Shown: in pieces, positions 49,952 through 59,113 of the stretch
Layout: every line of letters begins with the position of its first letter
How positions within the stretch are numbered: the stretch's first letter is position 1
NCBI RefSeq assembly: GCF_965342175.1
Contig: NZ_CBDRBL010000002.1
Location: forward strand, 98,517-162,516
Length of the DNA stretch: 64,000 bases
Source of the DNA: Actinacidiphila sp965342175
Lineage (GTDB): Bacteria; Actinomycetota; Actinomycetes; Streptomycetales; Streptomycetaceae
Direction of reading: 5' to 3'
Made by a program: the position numbers and the translations under genes
The notes under the pieces: model-generated
What the model saw: only the letters and a program-made list of their open reading frames with translations
Databases searched by the model: none
What the model was told of the DNA's origin: nothing

Positions 49952-50645
49952 TCAGCCCAGCGCCGCACGCACCTGCGCTACCAGGGTCGAGGCAGCCTCC
50001 ACCGCTGCCATGGGGGAGCCCGGCCGGCCGGCACCTCTCGGCGCGGGCACGGAAACCGGGCGGGGTGCCGTAAAAAACACCCGCGGCGGCGAGGGCCCCG
50101 GTACCGCACATGGTGATGGGCGTGCAGCGACTGCGACAGCACCCCGACCGCGAAAGGCACGGCGCGACGTGCAGGACGTCACCGGCAGTCGCGGACCTGC
50201 GGGCTTTCACGACCAGGAAGTCCGGCTCCCAGGAAGCCGCGACGAGCGCCTCGCACAGCGGCCCGGGACAGGCCGGCGTCTCCTCACGCAGCGCGGTCGG
50301 CTCGCCCGCGAGGTCGGCCAGGACCCGGCCGGCGGCGACTCCACAGGCGTACACCGGGGACCAGAAGCCCAGAGGATGGCCGGCCTGGACGCCCACCTCG
50401 TAGCGGCCGGCCCGGCAGTCGCCCCACACCTGCCGCTCCCGGTGCAGGTCCCGCAGGACCAGTCGACCTGCGCCACCCTGTCGACGTGCAGCCACACCCC
50501 GCCGGTCACCCCGGGGCCCCCACCGCCGGGGCCGGCGGTCTCCACCGGCCGCCGGTCGCCTCGGGGGCGGCGAGCGCGGCGAGCGCCTCCAGGTCCGGGT
50601 CACCGCGGGAGTGGAGGCCGAAAGCCTCAGTCGGAATCAGGGCGG
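49952..50645 (-). pseudogene. Decayed leftward gene with several frameshifts
   Basis: Protein-like pieces occur in sequence on the left strand but in different frames. IPTEAFGLHSRGDPDLEALA and LAAPEATGG come first (about 50645-50550), then VWLHVDRVAQVDW (about 50500). LVLRDLHRERQVWGDCRAGR, YEVGVQAGHPLGFWSPVYAC, VLADLAGEPTALREETPACP and LCEALVAASWEPDFLVVKA follow (about 50465-50200), and finally AAVEAASTLVAQVRAALG ends in a stop at 49952. Between them are frame changes and low-quality sequence. Together they suggest a ~220-residue ancestral protein that I cannot name. There is no intact gene in this 900-bp stretch before 50801. Confidence 0.5.
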
Positions 50646-50800
50646 TGGGTCCCACGCGCCCGGCTGCCGCCGAGCATCATTCCCGACCACACCGGGAACC
50701 CGCGCGAGCGAGCGCGCCGTGGACGGGACGGGGGTATGTGTTCGGTTTCGTCGAGCGCCGTGCGAGTGTAGGAGTGTCCCCGGCGCGAGGAGTAGGGAAA

Positions 50801-52600
50801 TTGTTCACGACCCGGCCCACCCTGCAGGGCACCTTCGGCATGGTCTCGTCCACGCACTGGCTCGCCTCCCAGTCGGCGATGGCCGTGCTCGAGAACGGCG
50901 GCAACGCCTATGACGCGGCGGTCGCCGCCGGATTCGTGCTGCACGTGGTGGAGCCGCACCTCAACGGTCCCGCCGGCGAGGTGCCGATCATCATCGCGCC
51001 GGCGGGCGGTGCCGTCCGCGTGCTCAGCGGCCAGGGCCCCGCCCCAGCCGGGGCGACCATCGACCACTACCGTGCTCTGGGCCTGGACTTCGTCCCCGGC
51101 ACCGGTCCGCTCGCGGCCGCCGTGCCCGGCGCCTTCGACGCGTGGATGGTGCTGCTGCGCGACCACGGCACCAAGCCGCTCGCGGAGGTGCTCTCCTTCG
51201 CCATCGGCTACGCCGAGCAGGGCCACCCCGCGGTGGAGGCCGTCGGCGCCACGGTCGGCAACGTGCGGGAACTGTTCGAGACGGAGTGGACGACCTCGGC
51301 CGAGCTGTACCTGGCCGACGGGCGTCCGCCCCGGCCCGGCGCGATGCTGCGCAACCCCGCTCTCGCCGCCACCTGGCGGCGGCTGCTGCGGGAGGCGGAG
51401 GCCGCGGGCAGCGACCGGGAGGCGCAGATCGAGGCGGCCCGCAGGGCGTGGCGCGAGGGCTTCATTGGCGAGGCGCTGGCCGCCTTCGCCGCCCGTCCCG
51501 CGATGGACACCACCGGTGAGCGCCACGCCGCCACACTGACCGGGGACGACCTCGTTGCCTATGAGGCCCGCCACGAGGACCCGGTGTCCCTCGATTGGAA
51601 CGGCTGGACGGTCTGCAAGGCGGGCCCCTGGAGTCAGGGTCCGGTCTTCCTGCAGCAACTGGCCCTGCTGCCGCCCGACCTCCCGTACCTGGAGTACGGC
51701 TCCGCCGACTATGTGCACACCCTGGTCGAGGGCACCAAGCTCGCGATGGCGGACCGCGAGGCCTGGTACGGCGACGCTCAGGACGACGTGCCCCTCGCCG
51801 AGCTGCTCTCGCCCGCCTACAACGACGAGCGGCGCCGCCTGATCGACCCGGCCAAGGCCTCCCACGAACTGCGCCCCGGGAGCCCCGGCGGCCGCACTCC
51901 GCAGCTGCCTCACTTCCCGCTCCACGACCCCGCCGCGGAGGACGAGTTCGACGCCATGGGCGTCGGGGAGCCGACCGTCGCCCACAACGGCGCGACCCGC
52001 GGCGACACCTGCCATCTCGACGTCGTCGACCGCTGGGGCAACATGGTCGCCGCCACCCCGAGCGGCGGCTGGCTGCAGTCCAACCCCGTCATCCCCGAGC
52101 TCGGCTTCCCGCTCGGCACCCGCCTGCAGATGACGTGGCTGGAGCCCGGGCTGCCGAACTCCCTCACCCCGGGCCGCCGTCCGCGCACCACGCTCACCCC
52201 GTCGCTCGCGCTGCGCGACGGGGTGCCGGTGATGGCCTTCGGCACCCCCGGAGGCGACCAGCAGGACCAGTGGTCGCTGCACTTCTTCCTGGGCGTCGCC
52301 CTGCGCGCCCCCGTCCGGGGCGGCCTCGACCTCCAGGGCGCCATCGACGCGCCCAACTGGCACAACGACAGCTTCCCGAGCTCCTTCCACCCCCGTCAGA
52401 TGCGGCCGGGCAGCCTCACCGTGGAGAGCCGCCTCGAGGAGTCCGTCATCGCCGGGCTGCGCGGCCGCGGCCACGACGTCACCGTCGCCGCGCCCTGGTC
52501 CGAGGGCCGTATGTGCGCCGTCGCCCGCGACCCGGAGACGGGCGTGCTGTCCGCGGCCGCCAACCCCCGCGGGATGCAGGGGTACGCGGTGGGTCGCTGA
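50801..52600 (+). CDS. Gamma-glutamyltransferase-family protein, intracellular type
   Basis: 599 residues from a TTG at 50801 with GAGGAGTAGGG upstream; LFTTRPTLQGTFGMVSSTHW corresponds to the expected N-terminus, so TTG is the start. The open frame further left crosses the decayed gene. GGT features: LENGGNAYDAAVAAGFVLHV, LNGPAGEVPIIIAP, the autocleavage Thr about residue 403 in ATRGDTCHLDVVDRWGN, and LTPGRRPRTTLTPSLALRDG. There is no signal peptide, and the small-subunit motif differs from true GGT (TCHLDVVD rather than TTH-V-D), so it may be an oxamate amidohydrolase- or acylase-type member. Confidence 0.85.
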   Translation: MFTTRPTLQGTFGMVSSTHWLASQSAMAVLENGGNAYDAAVAAGFVLHVVEPHLNGPAGEVPIIIAPAGGAVRVLSGQGPAPAGATIDHYRALGLDFVPGTGPLAAAVPGAFDAWMVLLRDHGTKPLAEVLSFAIGYAEQGHPAVEAVGATVGNVRELFETEWTTSAELYLADGRPPRPGAMLRNPALAATWRRLLREAEAAGSDREAQIEAARRAWREGFIGEALAAFAARPAMDTTGERHAATLTGDDLVAYEARHEDPVSLDWNGWTVCKAGPWSQGPVFLQQLALLPPDLPYLEYGSADYVHTLVEGTKLAMADREAWYGDAQDDVPLAELLSPAYNDERRRLIDPAKASHELRPGSPGGRTPQLPHFPLHDPAAEDEFDAMGVGEPTVAHNGATRGDTCHLDVVDRWGNMVAATPSGGWLQSNPVIPELGFPLGTRLQMTWLEPGLPNSLTPGRRPRTTLTPSLALRDGVPVMAFGTPGGDQQDQWSLHFFLGVALRAPVRGGLDLQGAIDAPNWHNDSFPSSFHPRQMRPGSLTVESRLEESVIAGLRGRGHDVTVAAPWSEGRMCAVARDPETGVLSAAANPRGMQGYAVGR

Positions 52601-52698
52601 GCGCGACGGCCACCGGGGTCGTCAGGCGGCTCGCGGCCACCGCGGTCGTCAGCCGGCTTGACGGGCCGTCCGGCGGAAAACCCGTGACGGACGCCGGA

Positions 52699-53220
52699 TC
52701 ACGCGGTGGACCGCTGGGCGGCCGCCGCGGGGTGGCCATCGACCAGCTCGACGGGCCAGGCGCCGTTCTCCAGCGCGGCCAGGGCCGCGAGGACACGGCG
52801 GTGGAGGCCGGGGGAGAGGTACTCCCCGGCCTCGTCGGGGGTCGCCGTCCGCCAGGCGGACAGCTCCTCCTCCTGCAGCACGATCGCGCCGAGCGCGGCC
52901 GCGTCGAGCACGCCGCCGTCATACATGTACGAGGCCAGCGGCGGCCGCTCCGAGGACCCGTGCACCCAGTCGACGGCGAGCAGGACGCCGGGCTCGACGT
53001 CCAGCCCGATCTCCTCCAGGGTCTCCCGGCGCGCCGCCTCGCGGGGCGTCTCCCCGTCGGCGGACTCGATCGTGCCTCCCGGCAGCACCCATCTGCCGTC
53101 GTCGCGGTAGGTGGTCTCGGCGATCAGGATGCGGCCCTCGGCGTCGCGGAAGAGCGTGCTCGCCCCGGCGAGGATCTTGGGCAGGCCGGCGATGTACGCG
53201 GCGTAGTCAGCAGTCGTCAC
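52699..53220 (-). CDS. NUDIX hydrolase
   Basis: 173 residues from a GTG at 53220 overlapping the stop of the PanE-like gene (GTGA). The Nudix box runs from GGTIESADGETPREAARRE to TLEEIGL (about residues 47-72), with the catalytic REXXEE helix. Upstream KILAGASTLFRDAEGRILIA and downstream YMYDGGVLDAAALG and LQEEELSAWRTATPDEAGE are typical of general NUDIX proteins acting on nucleoside diphosphate derivatives. Substrate unknown. Coupled to the reductase gene in one transcript. Confidence 0.88.
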   Translation of the reverse strand: MTTADYAAYIAGLPKILAGASTLFRDAEGRILIAETTYRDDGRWVLPGGTIESADGETPREAARRETLEEIGLDVEPGVLLAVDWVHGSSERPPLASYMYDGGVLDAAALGAIVLQEEELSAWRTATPDEAGEYLSPGLHRRVLAALAALENGAWPVELVDGHPAAAAQRSTA

Positions 53221-54212
53221 GCGCCCCAACCTACGGGCTCGCGGCCCTCGACGGCGGCGGCCACCTGCGCCGACGTGAGGCTTCCGGGGGCGCGGCGGTC
53301 GCGTGCCGCGCGGTTCGTGAGCCGGCGCAGCGTCTCGTTGACCGGCGCGGGCACCCCGTGGAGCCGCCCCAGCAGCACGATCTCCCCGTTGAGCCAGTCC
53401 GCCTCGACGCTTCCGGTGCCCCGGGTCAGGCTCTGCCAGGACGAGCCGCCGCCCCGGGCGAAACCGTCCACCGCGCGCAGGCTCACCCGGTCTCCGCGGA
53501 CCGCCGCCTGCTCCTCCACGCTCGCGTACGGGATGCCGGCGGCGTCGAGCACCGCGCCGCCCTCGGCCCTCGCCCGGTCGAGCAGGTCGGCCGCCGTGTC
53601 GTCCCAGCCGCCGCCGCACAGCGCCTCGACGGCGTTGCCGAGGTTCGACAGCAGCTTGGCGTACTTCCAGCGCATCACATCGGGCACCACGGGGGCCCCG
53701 AAGGAGGACTTCTCCAGGTCCGCGGAGACGGCCCGCGCGAGGTCGTCCGTGCCGTGGGGGTAGCGGCCGAGATGCAGGATGCCGGGCAGCGGCCCGCAGG
53801 GGGCCACCACCTCGCCGGGTTCCAGGTGGGTCGACGGCAGCCACACGCACATGCCGTACACCTCGCGGAACCGGCGCAGCGCCATGCGTTCGTTGGCGAC
53901 GCCGTTCTGGGCGCAGATCAGCGGCAGCCGGTCCGCCACCGGTGCCCAGGCGTCCAGCGCGGCCTGGGTGTCCTGTGTCTTCACGGCGAGTACCAGGACG
54001 TCGCCTTCACCGAGCGCCAGTTCGTCGGGGCCGCCGGCCACCGGGACGGGCAGCTGCGACGTCCCGTCCGGCGTCCGCAGAGTCAGCCCGCGCTCGCGCA
54101 GCGCCTCCAGGTGCACGCCGCGCGCGACCAGGACGACCTCGTGACCGCTCTCGTACAGCCGGCCGCCTATCGTCGCGCCGACGGCGCCCGCTCCCACAAT
54201 GATGTATCGCAC
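53217..54212 (-). CDS. panE: 2-dehydropantoate 2-reductase family protein
   Basis: 331 residues from a GTG at 54212 (VRYIIVGAGAVGATIGGRLY). N-terminal NADP-binding GAGAVGATIGG, VLAVKTQD, CAQNGVANE, KYAKLLSNLGNAVEALCGGG with the catalytic lysine and helix, and NETLRRLTNRAAR at the end identify the ApbA/PanE family. It reduces ketopantoate to pantoate for coenzyme A synthesis, or a similar 2-oxo acid; actinobacteria carry several paralogues, so the symbol is tentative. The NUDIX gene follows with a 4-base overlap. The 290-bp gap to the divergent glycerate kinase gene holds only promoter-like sequence. Confidence 0.82.
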   Translation of the reverse strand: MRYIIVGAGAVGATIGGRLYESGHEVVLVARGVHLEALRERGLTLRTPDGTSQLPVPVAGGPDELALGEGDVLVLAVKTQDTQAALDAWAPVADRLPLICAQNGVANERMALRRFREVYGMCVWLPSTHLEPGEVVAPCGPLPGILHLGRYPHGTDDLARAVSADLEKSSFGAPVVPDVMRWKYAKLLSNLGNAVEALCGGGWDDTAADLLDRARAEGGAVLDAAGIPYASVEEQAAVRGDRVSLRAVDGFARGGGSSWQSLTRGTGSVEADWLNGEIVLLGRLHGVPAPVNETLRRLTNRAARDRRAPGSLTSAQVAAAVEGREPVGWGA

Positions 54213-54502
54213 ACGTGAAACCCTACGGCACCAAAGACACAGGACGGCGGGCCAGTTCGCTGATCGCCGTCCCGTCGAAGCGCCTGCGCTGCGCACGTGG
54301 GTGCTGGGGGGGCTGCCGGTGCCCGGGTGCGGGTTCGTCCCGCGCCTTTCGGGCGTTTGTCGGCGGGAGAGCCGCAGTACGCGGAGCCCGCCGCGATCCA
54401 GCTTCTTCGAGGGTGAGGACGGCAAGGCCCGTACCCCCGGTGTACCGCCCGGCCGCCCTGGATAGGGTTCAGGCGGCGCGACCGGCCATAAGGGAGATCA
54501 AC

Positions 54503-55630
54503 GTGACGGACGCACGTCCAGTGCGGGTGCTCATCGCAGCGGACAAGTTCAAGGGGTCGCTGACCGCCGTCGAGGTGGCGGAGCGGCTCGAGGCGGGGCT
54601 TCGGAAGGCTGCCCCGGGGCTCGTCGTCGAGTCGGTGCCGGTGGCCGACGGCGGGGACGGCACGGTGGACGCCGCCGTCGCCGCGGGGTTCGACCGGCGG
54701 CTGGTGCGGGTCACCGGTCCGCTGGGGGAGCCCGTCACCGCCGCGTACGCGCTGCGCGACGGCACCGCGGTGGTCGAGATGGCCGAGGCCTCGGGCCTGC
54801 GGCACCTGGCGCCGGGTGTCTTCGCTCCGCTGACGGCGACCACCTTCGGCACGGGCGAGATGCTGCGGGCGGCGCTCGACGCGGGGGCGCGCACCATCGT
54901 GCTCGGCGTCGGCGGCAGCGCGACCAACGACGGGGGCGCCGGCATGCTCGTCGCGCTCGGCGCCCGCCTGCTCGACGGCCGGGGTGAGCCCGTCCGCCCC
55001 GGCGGTGCGGCGCTCGCGGGGCTGGCCTCGGCGGACCTGTCCGGCCTCGACCCGAGGCTCGCCTCGACCGAGATCGTCCTCGCCAGCGACGTCGACAATC
55101 CGCTGCTCGGCCCCAAGGGCGCCGCCGCCGTCTACGGCCCTCAGAAGGGCGCCACGCGGGAGGACGTCACGACGCTGGACGCCGCGCTCGCCCACTACGC
55201 GCGGGTGCTGGGGGCCGGTGCGGCCGCCGAGGCCCCGGGCGCGGGCGCGGCCGGCGGGGTCGGGTTCGGGGCGCTGGTGGGCCTGCGTGCCTCCTTCCGC
55301 CCCGGCGTCCAGGTGCTCCTGGACATGCTCGGCTTCGCGGAGGCCCTGGCGCGGGCCGACCTGGTGATCACCGGCGAGGGCTCCCTCGACGAGCAGACTC
55401 TGCACGGCAAGGCCCCGGCCGGTGTGGCGGCCGCCGCCCGGGCCCGGGACGTGGACGTGGTCGCCGTCTGCGGCCGCCTCACGCTGCCCGCCGCCGCCCT
55501 GGCGGCGGCGGGTATCCGCCGGGCGTACGCCCTGACCGGCCTCGAGCCGGACCCGGCGCGCTGCATGGCGGAGGCCGGGCCGCTGCTGGAACGCCTCGCC
55601 GGGGACATCGCGCGCGACCTTGCGGCCTGA
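54503..55630 (+). CDS. Glycerate kinase (GckA/GlxK family)
   Basis: 375 residues from a GTG at 54503 with AAGGGAG upstream; TAGGGT, a good -10 box, lies at 54463-54468. Family marks: VLIAADKFKGSLTAVEVAER at the N-terminus, PVADGGDGTVDAAVAAG, EMAEASGL, GVGGSATNDGGAGML, SDVDNPLLGPKGAAAVYGPQ and ITGEGSLDEQTLHGKAPAGV. It phosphorylates D-glycerate to 2- or 3-phosphoglycerate in glyoxylate or serine metabolism. A strong terminator follows the stop. Position before the ethylmalonyl-CoA block may reflect C2 metabolism, but it is transcribed oppositely. Confidence 0.92.
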   Translation: MTDARPVRVLIAADKFKGSLTAVEVAERLEAGLRKAAPGLVVESVPVADGGDGTVDAAVAAGFDRRLVRVTGPLGEPVTAAYALRDGTAVVEMAEASGLRHLAPGVFAPLTATTFGTGEMLRAALDAGARTIVLGVGGSATNDGGAGMLVALGARLLDGRGEPVRPGGAALAGLASADLSGLDPRLASTEIVLASDVDNPLLGPKGAAAVYGPQKGATREDVTTLDAALAHYARVLGAGAAAEAPGAGAAGGVGFGALVGLRASFRPGVQVLLDMLGFAEALARADLVITGEGSLDEQTLHGKAPAGVAAAARARDVDVVAVCGRLTLPAAALAAAGIRRAYALTGLEPDPARCMAEAGPLLERLAGDIARDLAA

Positions 55631-55655
55631 CCGGAATCCGGCCGGGAAAGCCAGA

Positions 55656-55683
55656 GGCCCCGAGCCGTTCCCGGCTCGGGGCC
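55656..55683. terminator. Bidirectional hairpin between glycerate kinase and pssA
   Basis: GGCCCCGAGCCG pairs with CGGCTCGGGGCC across TTCC. It serves the rightward kinase gene and the leftward pssA transcript. Confidence 0.85.
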
Positions 55684-55701
55684 CCGCTGGACTTCGTACG
55701 G

Positions 55702-56553
55702 CTACGGAAGCTGCGCCGCACGCGCCTCACGGCGGTTGTTGCGGATCATGTTGACCCGGCGGGTCGTCGCGAAGAGCGGGATCACCGCCGCCGCGCAGAT
55801 CTGCAGCGCGGCGCCCGTCTGCAGCAGCATGTCGCCGCCGGGGACGGCGAACGCCCAGCACACCAGGCAGCCCATGCTCAGCACGATCCAGGAGAGCGTG
55901 ATCGTCGCGAGCCGGCCGCGCGGCTTCGGGTACTCGACCCGGCTGACCATCAGCCACGCCACTCCGACGATGGCCAGCACCGTCGGGATGAAGGGGAGGT
56001 TCAGCAGGACGACCGAAATGACGGTCATCGCCCCGAAGGGGCTCGGCATGCCCTGGAAGATGCCCGCCCGCACCGTCGTGCAGGAGAAGCGGGCCAGGCG
56101 CAGAACGACCGCGAGCAGCACCACGACCGCCGCCACCGCCGAGACCTTGCCGTACGCGTCGTTCGAGATCAGGCCCCAGACGACCACGAAGTAGGCCGGG
56201 GCCAGGCCGAAGCTGATCAGGTCCGACAGGTTGTCCAGTTCCGCGCCCATCGCAGAGCTGCGCAGCTTGCGCGCGACGAGCCCGTCGAAGAGGTCGAAGA
56301 CCGAGGCCATGAGCATCAGCAGCACGGCGGTGGCGGCGCTGTGCCGGGTCATGCCGCCGTCGGTGTTGCCCATCAGATGCGGGACGAGCACCCCGGTGGT
56401 GGTGAAGTACACCGCCATGAATCCGCAGATCGCGTTACCGAGGGTGAGGCCGTCCGCTATCGACAGCCGCGTCGACAGCGGCATGTCATCGTCGTCGTCA
56501 TCGTCCACCGAGGCGACCCACGGTGCCTGGGTGTCGGGATCAATCACGGTCAA
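55702..56553 (-). CDS. pssA: CDP-diacylglycerol-serine O-phosphatidyltransferase
   Basis: 283 residues. The start is a TTG at 56553 or a GTG at 56547 (MTVIDPDTQ or VIDPDTQ); both overlap the end of psd. A run of seven aspartates lies near residue 20. About eight membrane segments follow LTLGNAICGFMAVYF. The CDP-alcohol phosphotransferase motif is in FDGLVARKLRSSAMGAELDN followed by LSDL (DGxxARx8Gx3Dx3D). It makes phosphatidylserine from CDP-diacylglycerol and serine in the membrane; Psd then decarboxylates it to phosphatidylethanolamine. The psd-pssA pair next to the ethylmalonyl-CoA genes is a familiar Streptomyces arrangement. Confidence 0.93.
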   Translation of the reverse strand: MTVIDPDTQAPWVASVDDDDDDDMPLSTRLSIADGLTLGNAICGFMAVYFTTTGVLVPHLMGNTDGGMTRHSAATAVLLMLMASVFDLFDGLVARKLRSSAMGAELDNLSDLISFGLAPAYFVVVWGLISNDAYGKVSAVAAVVVLLAVVLRLARFSCTTVRAGIFQGMPSPFGAMTVISVVLLNLPFIPTVLAIVGVAWLMVSRVEYPKPRGRLATITLSWIVLSMGCLVCWAFAVPGGDMLLQTGAALQICAAAVIPLFATTRRVNMIRNNRREARAAQLP

Positions 56554-57196
56554 GGCGCGTCACCCCAGCCACGGTGGTCTGGCCGACCTCGACGGCGGGC
56601 TCGACGCCCTCCGGCAGGTAGATGTCCACACGGGAGCCGAAGCGGATCAGGCCGATGCGCTCGCCCTGCTCCACCTTGGTGCCCTGCGGCACGTAGGGAA
56701 CGATGCGGCGCGCCACGGCTCCGGCGATCTGGACCATCTCGATGTCGCCGAGCTCGGTCTCGAAGTGCCAGACGACGCGCTCGTTGTTCTCGCTCTCTTT
56801 GTTGAACGCTGGAACGAACCCGCCGGGGATGTGCTCCACGGACGTGACCGTGCCGGCCAGCGGCGCGCGGTTCACGTGGACGTTCAGCGGGCTCATGAAG
56901 ATCGCGACGCGGGTGCGCCCGTCCTTCCACGGCATGATGCTCTGCACCACGCCGTCGGCCGGCGAGATGACGCGGCCCTGCGCGATCTCGCGCTCGGGGT
57001 CGCGGAAGAACCACAGCATGCCCGCCGCGAGGGCGGTGGTGGGGACGGCCACGGCCGCCCAGCGCCCGGAACGGCGGGCGCGGACCAGGCTGACCGCCGC
57101 GGTGGCGACGGTCGGGAGGAGCCACGGCGACGCTCCGCGCGCGAGGCGTACGCCGGCCCGGCTGTCGCGTGGTGCAGAGGAATGGCTGTGGGGCAT
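56540..57196 (-). CDS. psd: Phosphatidylserine decarboxylase proenzyme (short type)
   Basis: 218 residues from the ATG at 57196 with GAAGG upstream; the longer frame to 57280 is not supported. One or two N-terminal membrane helices (SPWLLPTVATAAVSLV and WAAVAVPTTALAAGMLWFF) precede the catalytic domain: DPEREIAQGRVISPADGVVQ, FMSPLNVHVNRAPLAG, and the self-cleavage Gly-Ser in LIRFGSRVDIYLPEG where the pyruvoyl group forms. It belongs to the short, archaeal-like class rather than the LGST class of E. coli. The 3' end overlaps pssA by about 14 bases, so they are coupled. Confidence 0.92.
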   Translation of the reverse strand: MPHSHSSAPRDSRAGVRLARGASPWLLPTVATAAVSLVRARRSGRWAAVAVPTTALAAGMLWFFRDPEREIAQGRVISPADGVVQSIMPWKDGRTRVAIFMSPLNVHVNRAPLAGTVTSVEHIPGGFVPAFNKESENNERVVWHFETELGDIEMVQIAGAVARRIVPYVPQGTKVEQGERIGLIRFGSRVDIYLPEGVEPAVEVGQTTVAGVTRLDRD

Positions 57197-57367
57197 GGAA
57201 GACCTTCGTAGCGGAGGGTGCCGCAAAGATGGTGCTGGGGACGGCGGCTTTCCGTGAATGGTATCGGCAGGGACCGGCAACTGGGCAAGCCAGCAGCCGA
57301 GTCAGTGGCCGATATTTGATGACTGGGCGTGACCTTGGGGTCGCGCAAAGTAGTGCAACTCAGACAT

Positions 57368-58579
57368 TCATCCCTGGATTCGGTACTCCTCGAGCAGTCG
57401 GCGTCCGATGATCATTTTCTGGATCTCGGCGGTGCCCTCGCCGATGAGCAGCATCGGCGCCTCGCGGTAGAGGCGCTCGATCTCGTACTCCTTGGAGAAG
57501 CCGTAGCCCCCGTGGATGCGGAACGCGTCCTCCACGACCTCCTTGCAGTACTCGGAGGCGAGATATTTCGCCATGCCGGCCTCGAGGTCGTTGCGCTGGC
57601 CGGAGTCCTTCTTGCGGGCCGCGTTCACCATCAGGGCGTGGGCCGCCTCGACCTTGGTGGCCATCTCGGAAAGCTTGAACTGGATGGCCTGGTGCTGCAC
57701 GATCGGCTTGCCGAAGGTGTGCCGCTGCTGGGCGTAGGCGATCCCCAGTTCGAAGGCGCGCTGTGCGACACCGCAGCCGCGGGCGGCCACGTTGACCCGG
57801 CCGACCTCGACGCCGTCCATCATCTGGTAGAAGCCGCGGCCGCTGCGGCCGCCCAGGACGCGATGTGACGGAACCTTCACATCCTCGAGGACGAGCTCGG
57901 TCGTGTCGACGCCCTTGTAGCCCATCTTCTCGATCTTGCCGGGGACGGTGAGGCCCTTCACCGTCGGGTTGGGCCCAAAACCGGGCTCCTTCTCGATGAG
58001 GAAGGTCGTCATCGACTTGTGCGGGGCCGCGCTCTCCGGCAGGCCCTCGTCCGTCCGGCACAGCACCGCGACGAGGTTGGACGTGGCGCCGTTGGTCAGC
58101 CACATCTTCTGGCCGTTGATGACGTAGTCGTCGCCGTCCCGGACGGCCTTGGTGCGGATCGCCGAGACATCGGAGCCCAGGCCGGGCTCGGACATCGAGA
58201 AGGCGCCGCGCACCTCGCCGGTGGCCATACGGGGCAGGAAGTACTCCTTCTGCTCGTCGGTGCCGTGCTGCTTGAGCATGTAGGCGACGATGAAGTGCGT
58301 GTTGATGATGCCCGACACGCTCATCCAGCCGCGGGCGATCTCCTCGACCGTCAGGGCGTAGGTGAGCAGGGACTCGCCGAGCCCGCCGTACTCCTCCGGG
58401 ATCATCAGCCCGAAGATGCCGAGATCCTTGAGGCCCTCGACGATGTCGGTGGGGTACTCGTCCCGGTGCTCCAGCTCGTTCGCGACCGGGATGATCTCCT
58501 TGTCGACGAAGCTGCGCACCGTGGAGAGGATCTCCTGCTGGACGTCGGTCAGCCCGTCGGTCTGAGCGAGTCGGCTCAT
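57368..58579 (-). CDS. Acyl-CoA dehydrogenase, probable methylsuccinyl-CoA dehydrogenase
   Basis: 403 residues from the ATG at 58579 with GGAGG upstream. Acyl-CoA dehydrogenase fold: FVDKEIIPVANELEHRDEYP, FSMSEPGLGSDVSAIRT with FAD contacts, MWLTNGATSNLVAVL, GVDTTELVLEDVKVP, QAIQFKLSEMATKVEAAHAL, and IHGGYGFSKEYEIERLYREA followed by PMLLIGEGTAEIQ. In this cluster it should oxidise methylsuccinyl-CoA to mesaconyl-CoA in the ethylmalonyl-CoA pathway. It is shorter than the ~550-residue proteobacterial Mcd but matches the usual actinobacterial homologue by context. Spacing to the MaoC gene is 12 bases. Confidence 0.88.
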   Translation of the reverse strand: MSRLAQTDGLTDVQQEILSTVRSFVDKEIIPVANELEHRDEYPTDIVEGLKDLGIFGLMIPEEYGGLGESLLTYALTVEEIARGWMSVSGIINTHFIVAYMLKQHGTDEQKEYFLPRMATGEVRGAFSMSEPGLGSDVSAIRTKAVRDGDDYVINGQKMWLTNGATSNLVAVLCRTDEGLPESAAPHKSMTTFLIEKEPGFGPNPTVKGLTVPGKIEKMGYKGVDTTELVLEDVKVPSHRVLGGRSGRGFYQMMDGVEVGRVNVAARGCGVAQRAFELGIAYAQQRHTFGKPIVQHQAIQFKLSEMATKVEAAHALMVNAARKKDSGQRNDLEAGMAKYLASEYCKEVVEDAFRIHGGYGFSKEYEIERLYREAPMLLIGEGTAEIQKMIIGRRLLEEYRIQG

Positions 58580-58591
58580 GTCTGCTGCCTC

Positions 58592-59113
58592 CTAGGCGTT
58601 CACGTCGGGACGGGGGGAGACGGACGGGCGGCCGGGCTGCTCGCCGCCGCGTTCCTTGACGTAGCCGGCGGTGGGGACCAGCACCTTGCGGCGGAAGACG
58701 CACACCAGGGTGCCGTCCTGCTTGTGGCCCCTGGTCTCCACCTGGACGATCCCGCGGTCGTCCTTCGACTTCGACGGCCACTTGTCCAGCACGGTCGTCT
58801 CGCCGTAGATGGTGTCGCCGTGGAAGGTCGGCGCCACGTGCTTGAGCGACTCGACCTCCAGGTTGGCGATCGCCTTGCCGGAGACGTCCGGCACCGACAT
58901 GCCGAGGAGCAGGGAGTAGACGTAGTTCCCCACGACCACGTTCTTCCCGAAGTCGGTGGTCTTCTCGGCGTAGTTCGCGTCCATGTGGAGCGGATGGTGG
59001 TTCATGGTCAGGAGGCAGAAGAGGTGGTCGTCGTACTCGGTGACCGTCTTCCCGGGCCAGTGCCGGTAGACGGCTCCTACCTCGAACTCTTCATACGTAC
59101 GGCCGAACTGCAT
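58592..59113 (-). CDS. MaoC-family dehydratase, probable mesaconyl-CoA hydratase
   Basis: 173 residues from the ATG at 59113 (MQFGRTYEEFEVGAVYRHW), with GGAGGCGCAGCAAAG upstream. Hot-dog fold of the MaoC type: PGKTVTEYDDHLFCLLTMNH, HPLHMDANYAEKTTDFGK with the catalytic Asp/His dyad region, VVVGNYVYSLLLGMSV, and HVAPTFHGDTIYGETTVLDK. By neighbours it hydrates mesaconyl-CoA to beta-methylmalyl-CoA. The C-terminal ~20 residues are a Pro/Arg tail. A CitE-like lyase gene usually sits immediately upstream in Streptomyces but is absent here. Confidence 0.85.
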   Translation of the reverse strand: MQFGRTYEEFEVGAVYRHWPGKTVTEYDDHLFCLLTMNHHPLHMDANYAEKTTDFGKNVVVGNYVYSLLLGMSVPDVSGKAIANLEVESLKHVAPTFHGDTIYGETTVLDKWPSKSKDDRGIVQVETRGHKQDGTLVCVFRRKVLVPTAGYVKERGGEQPGRPSVSPRPDVNA

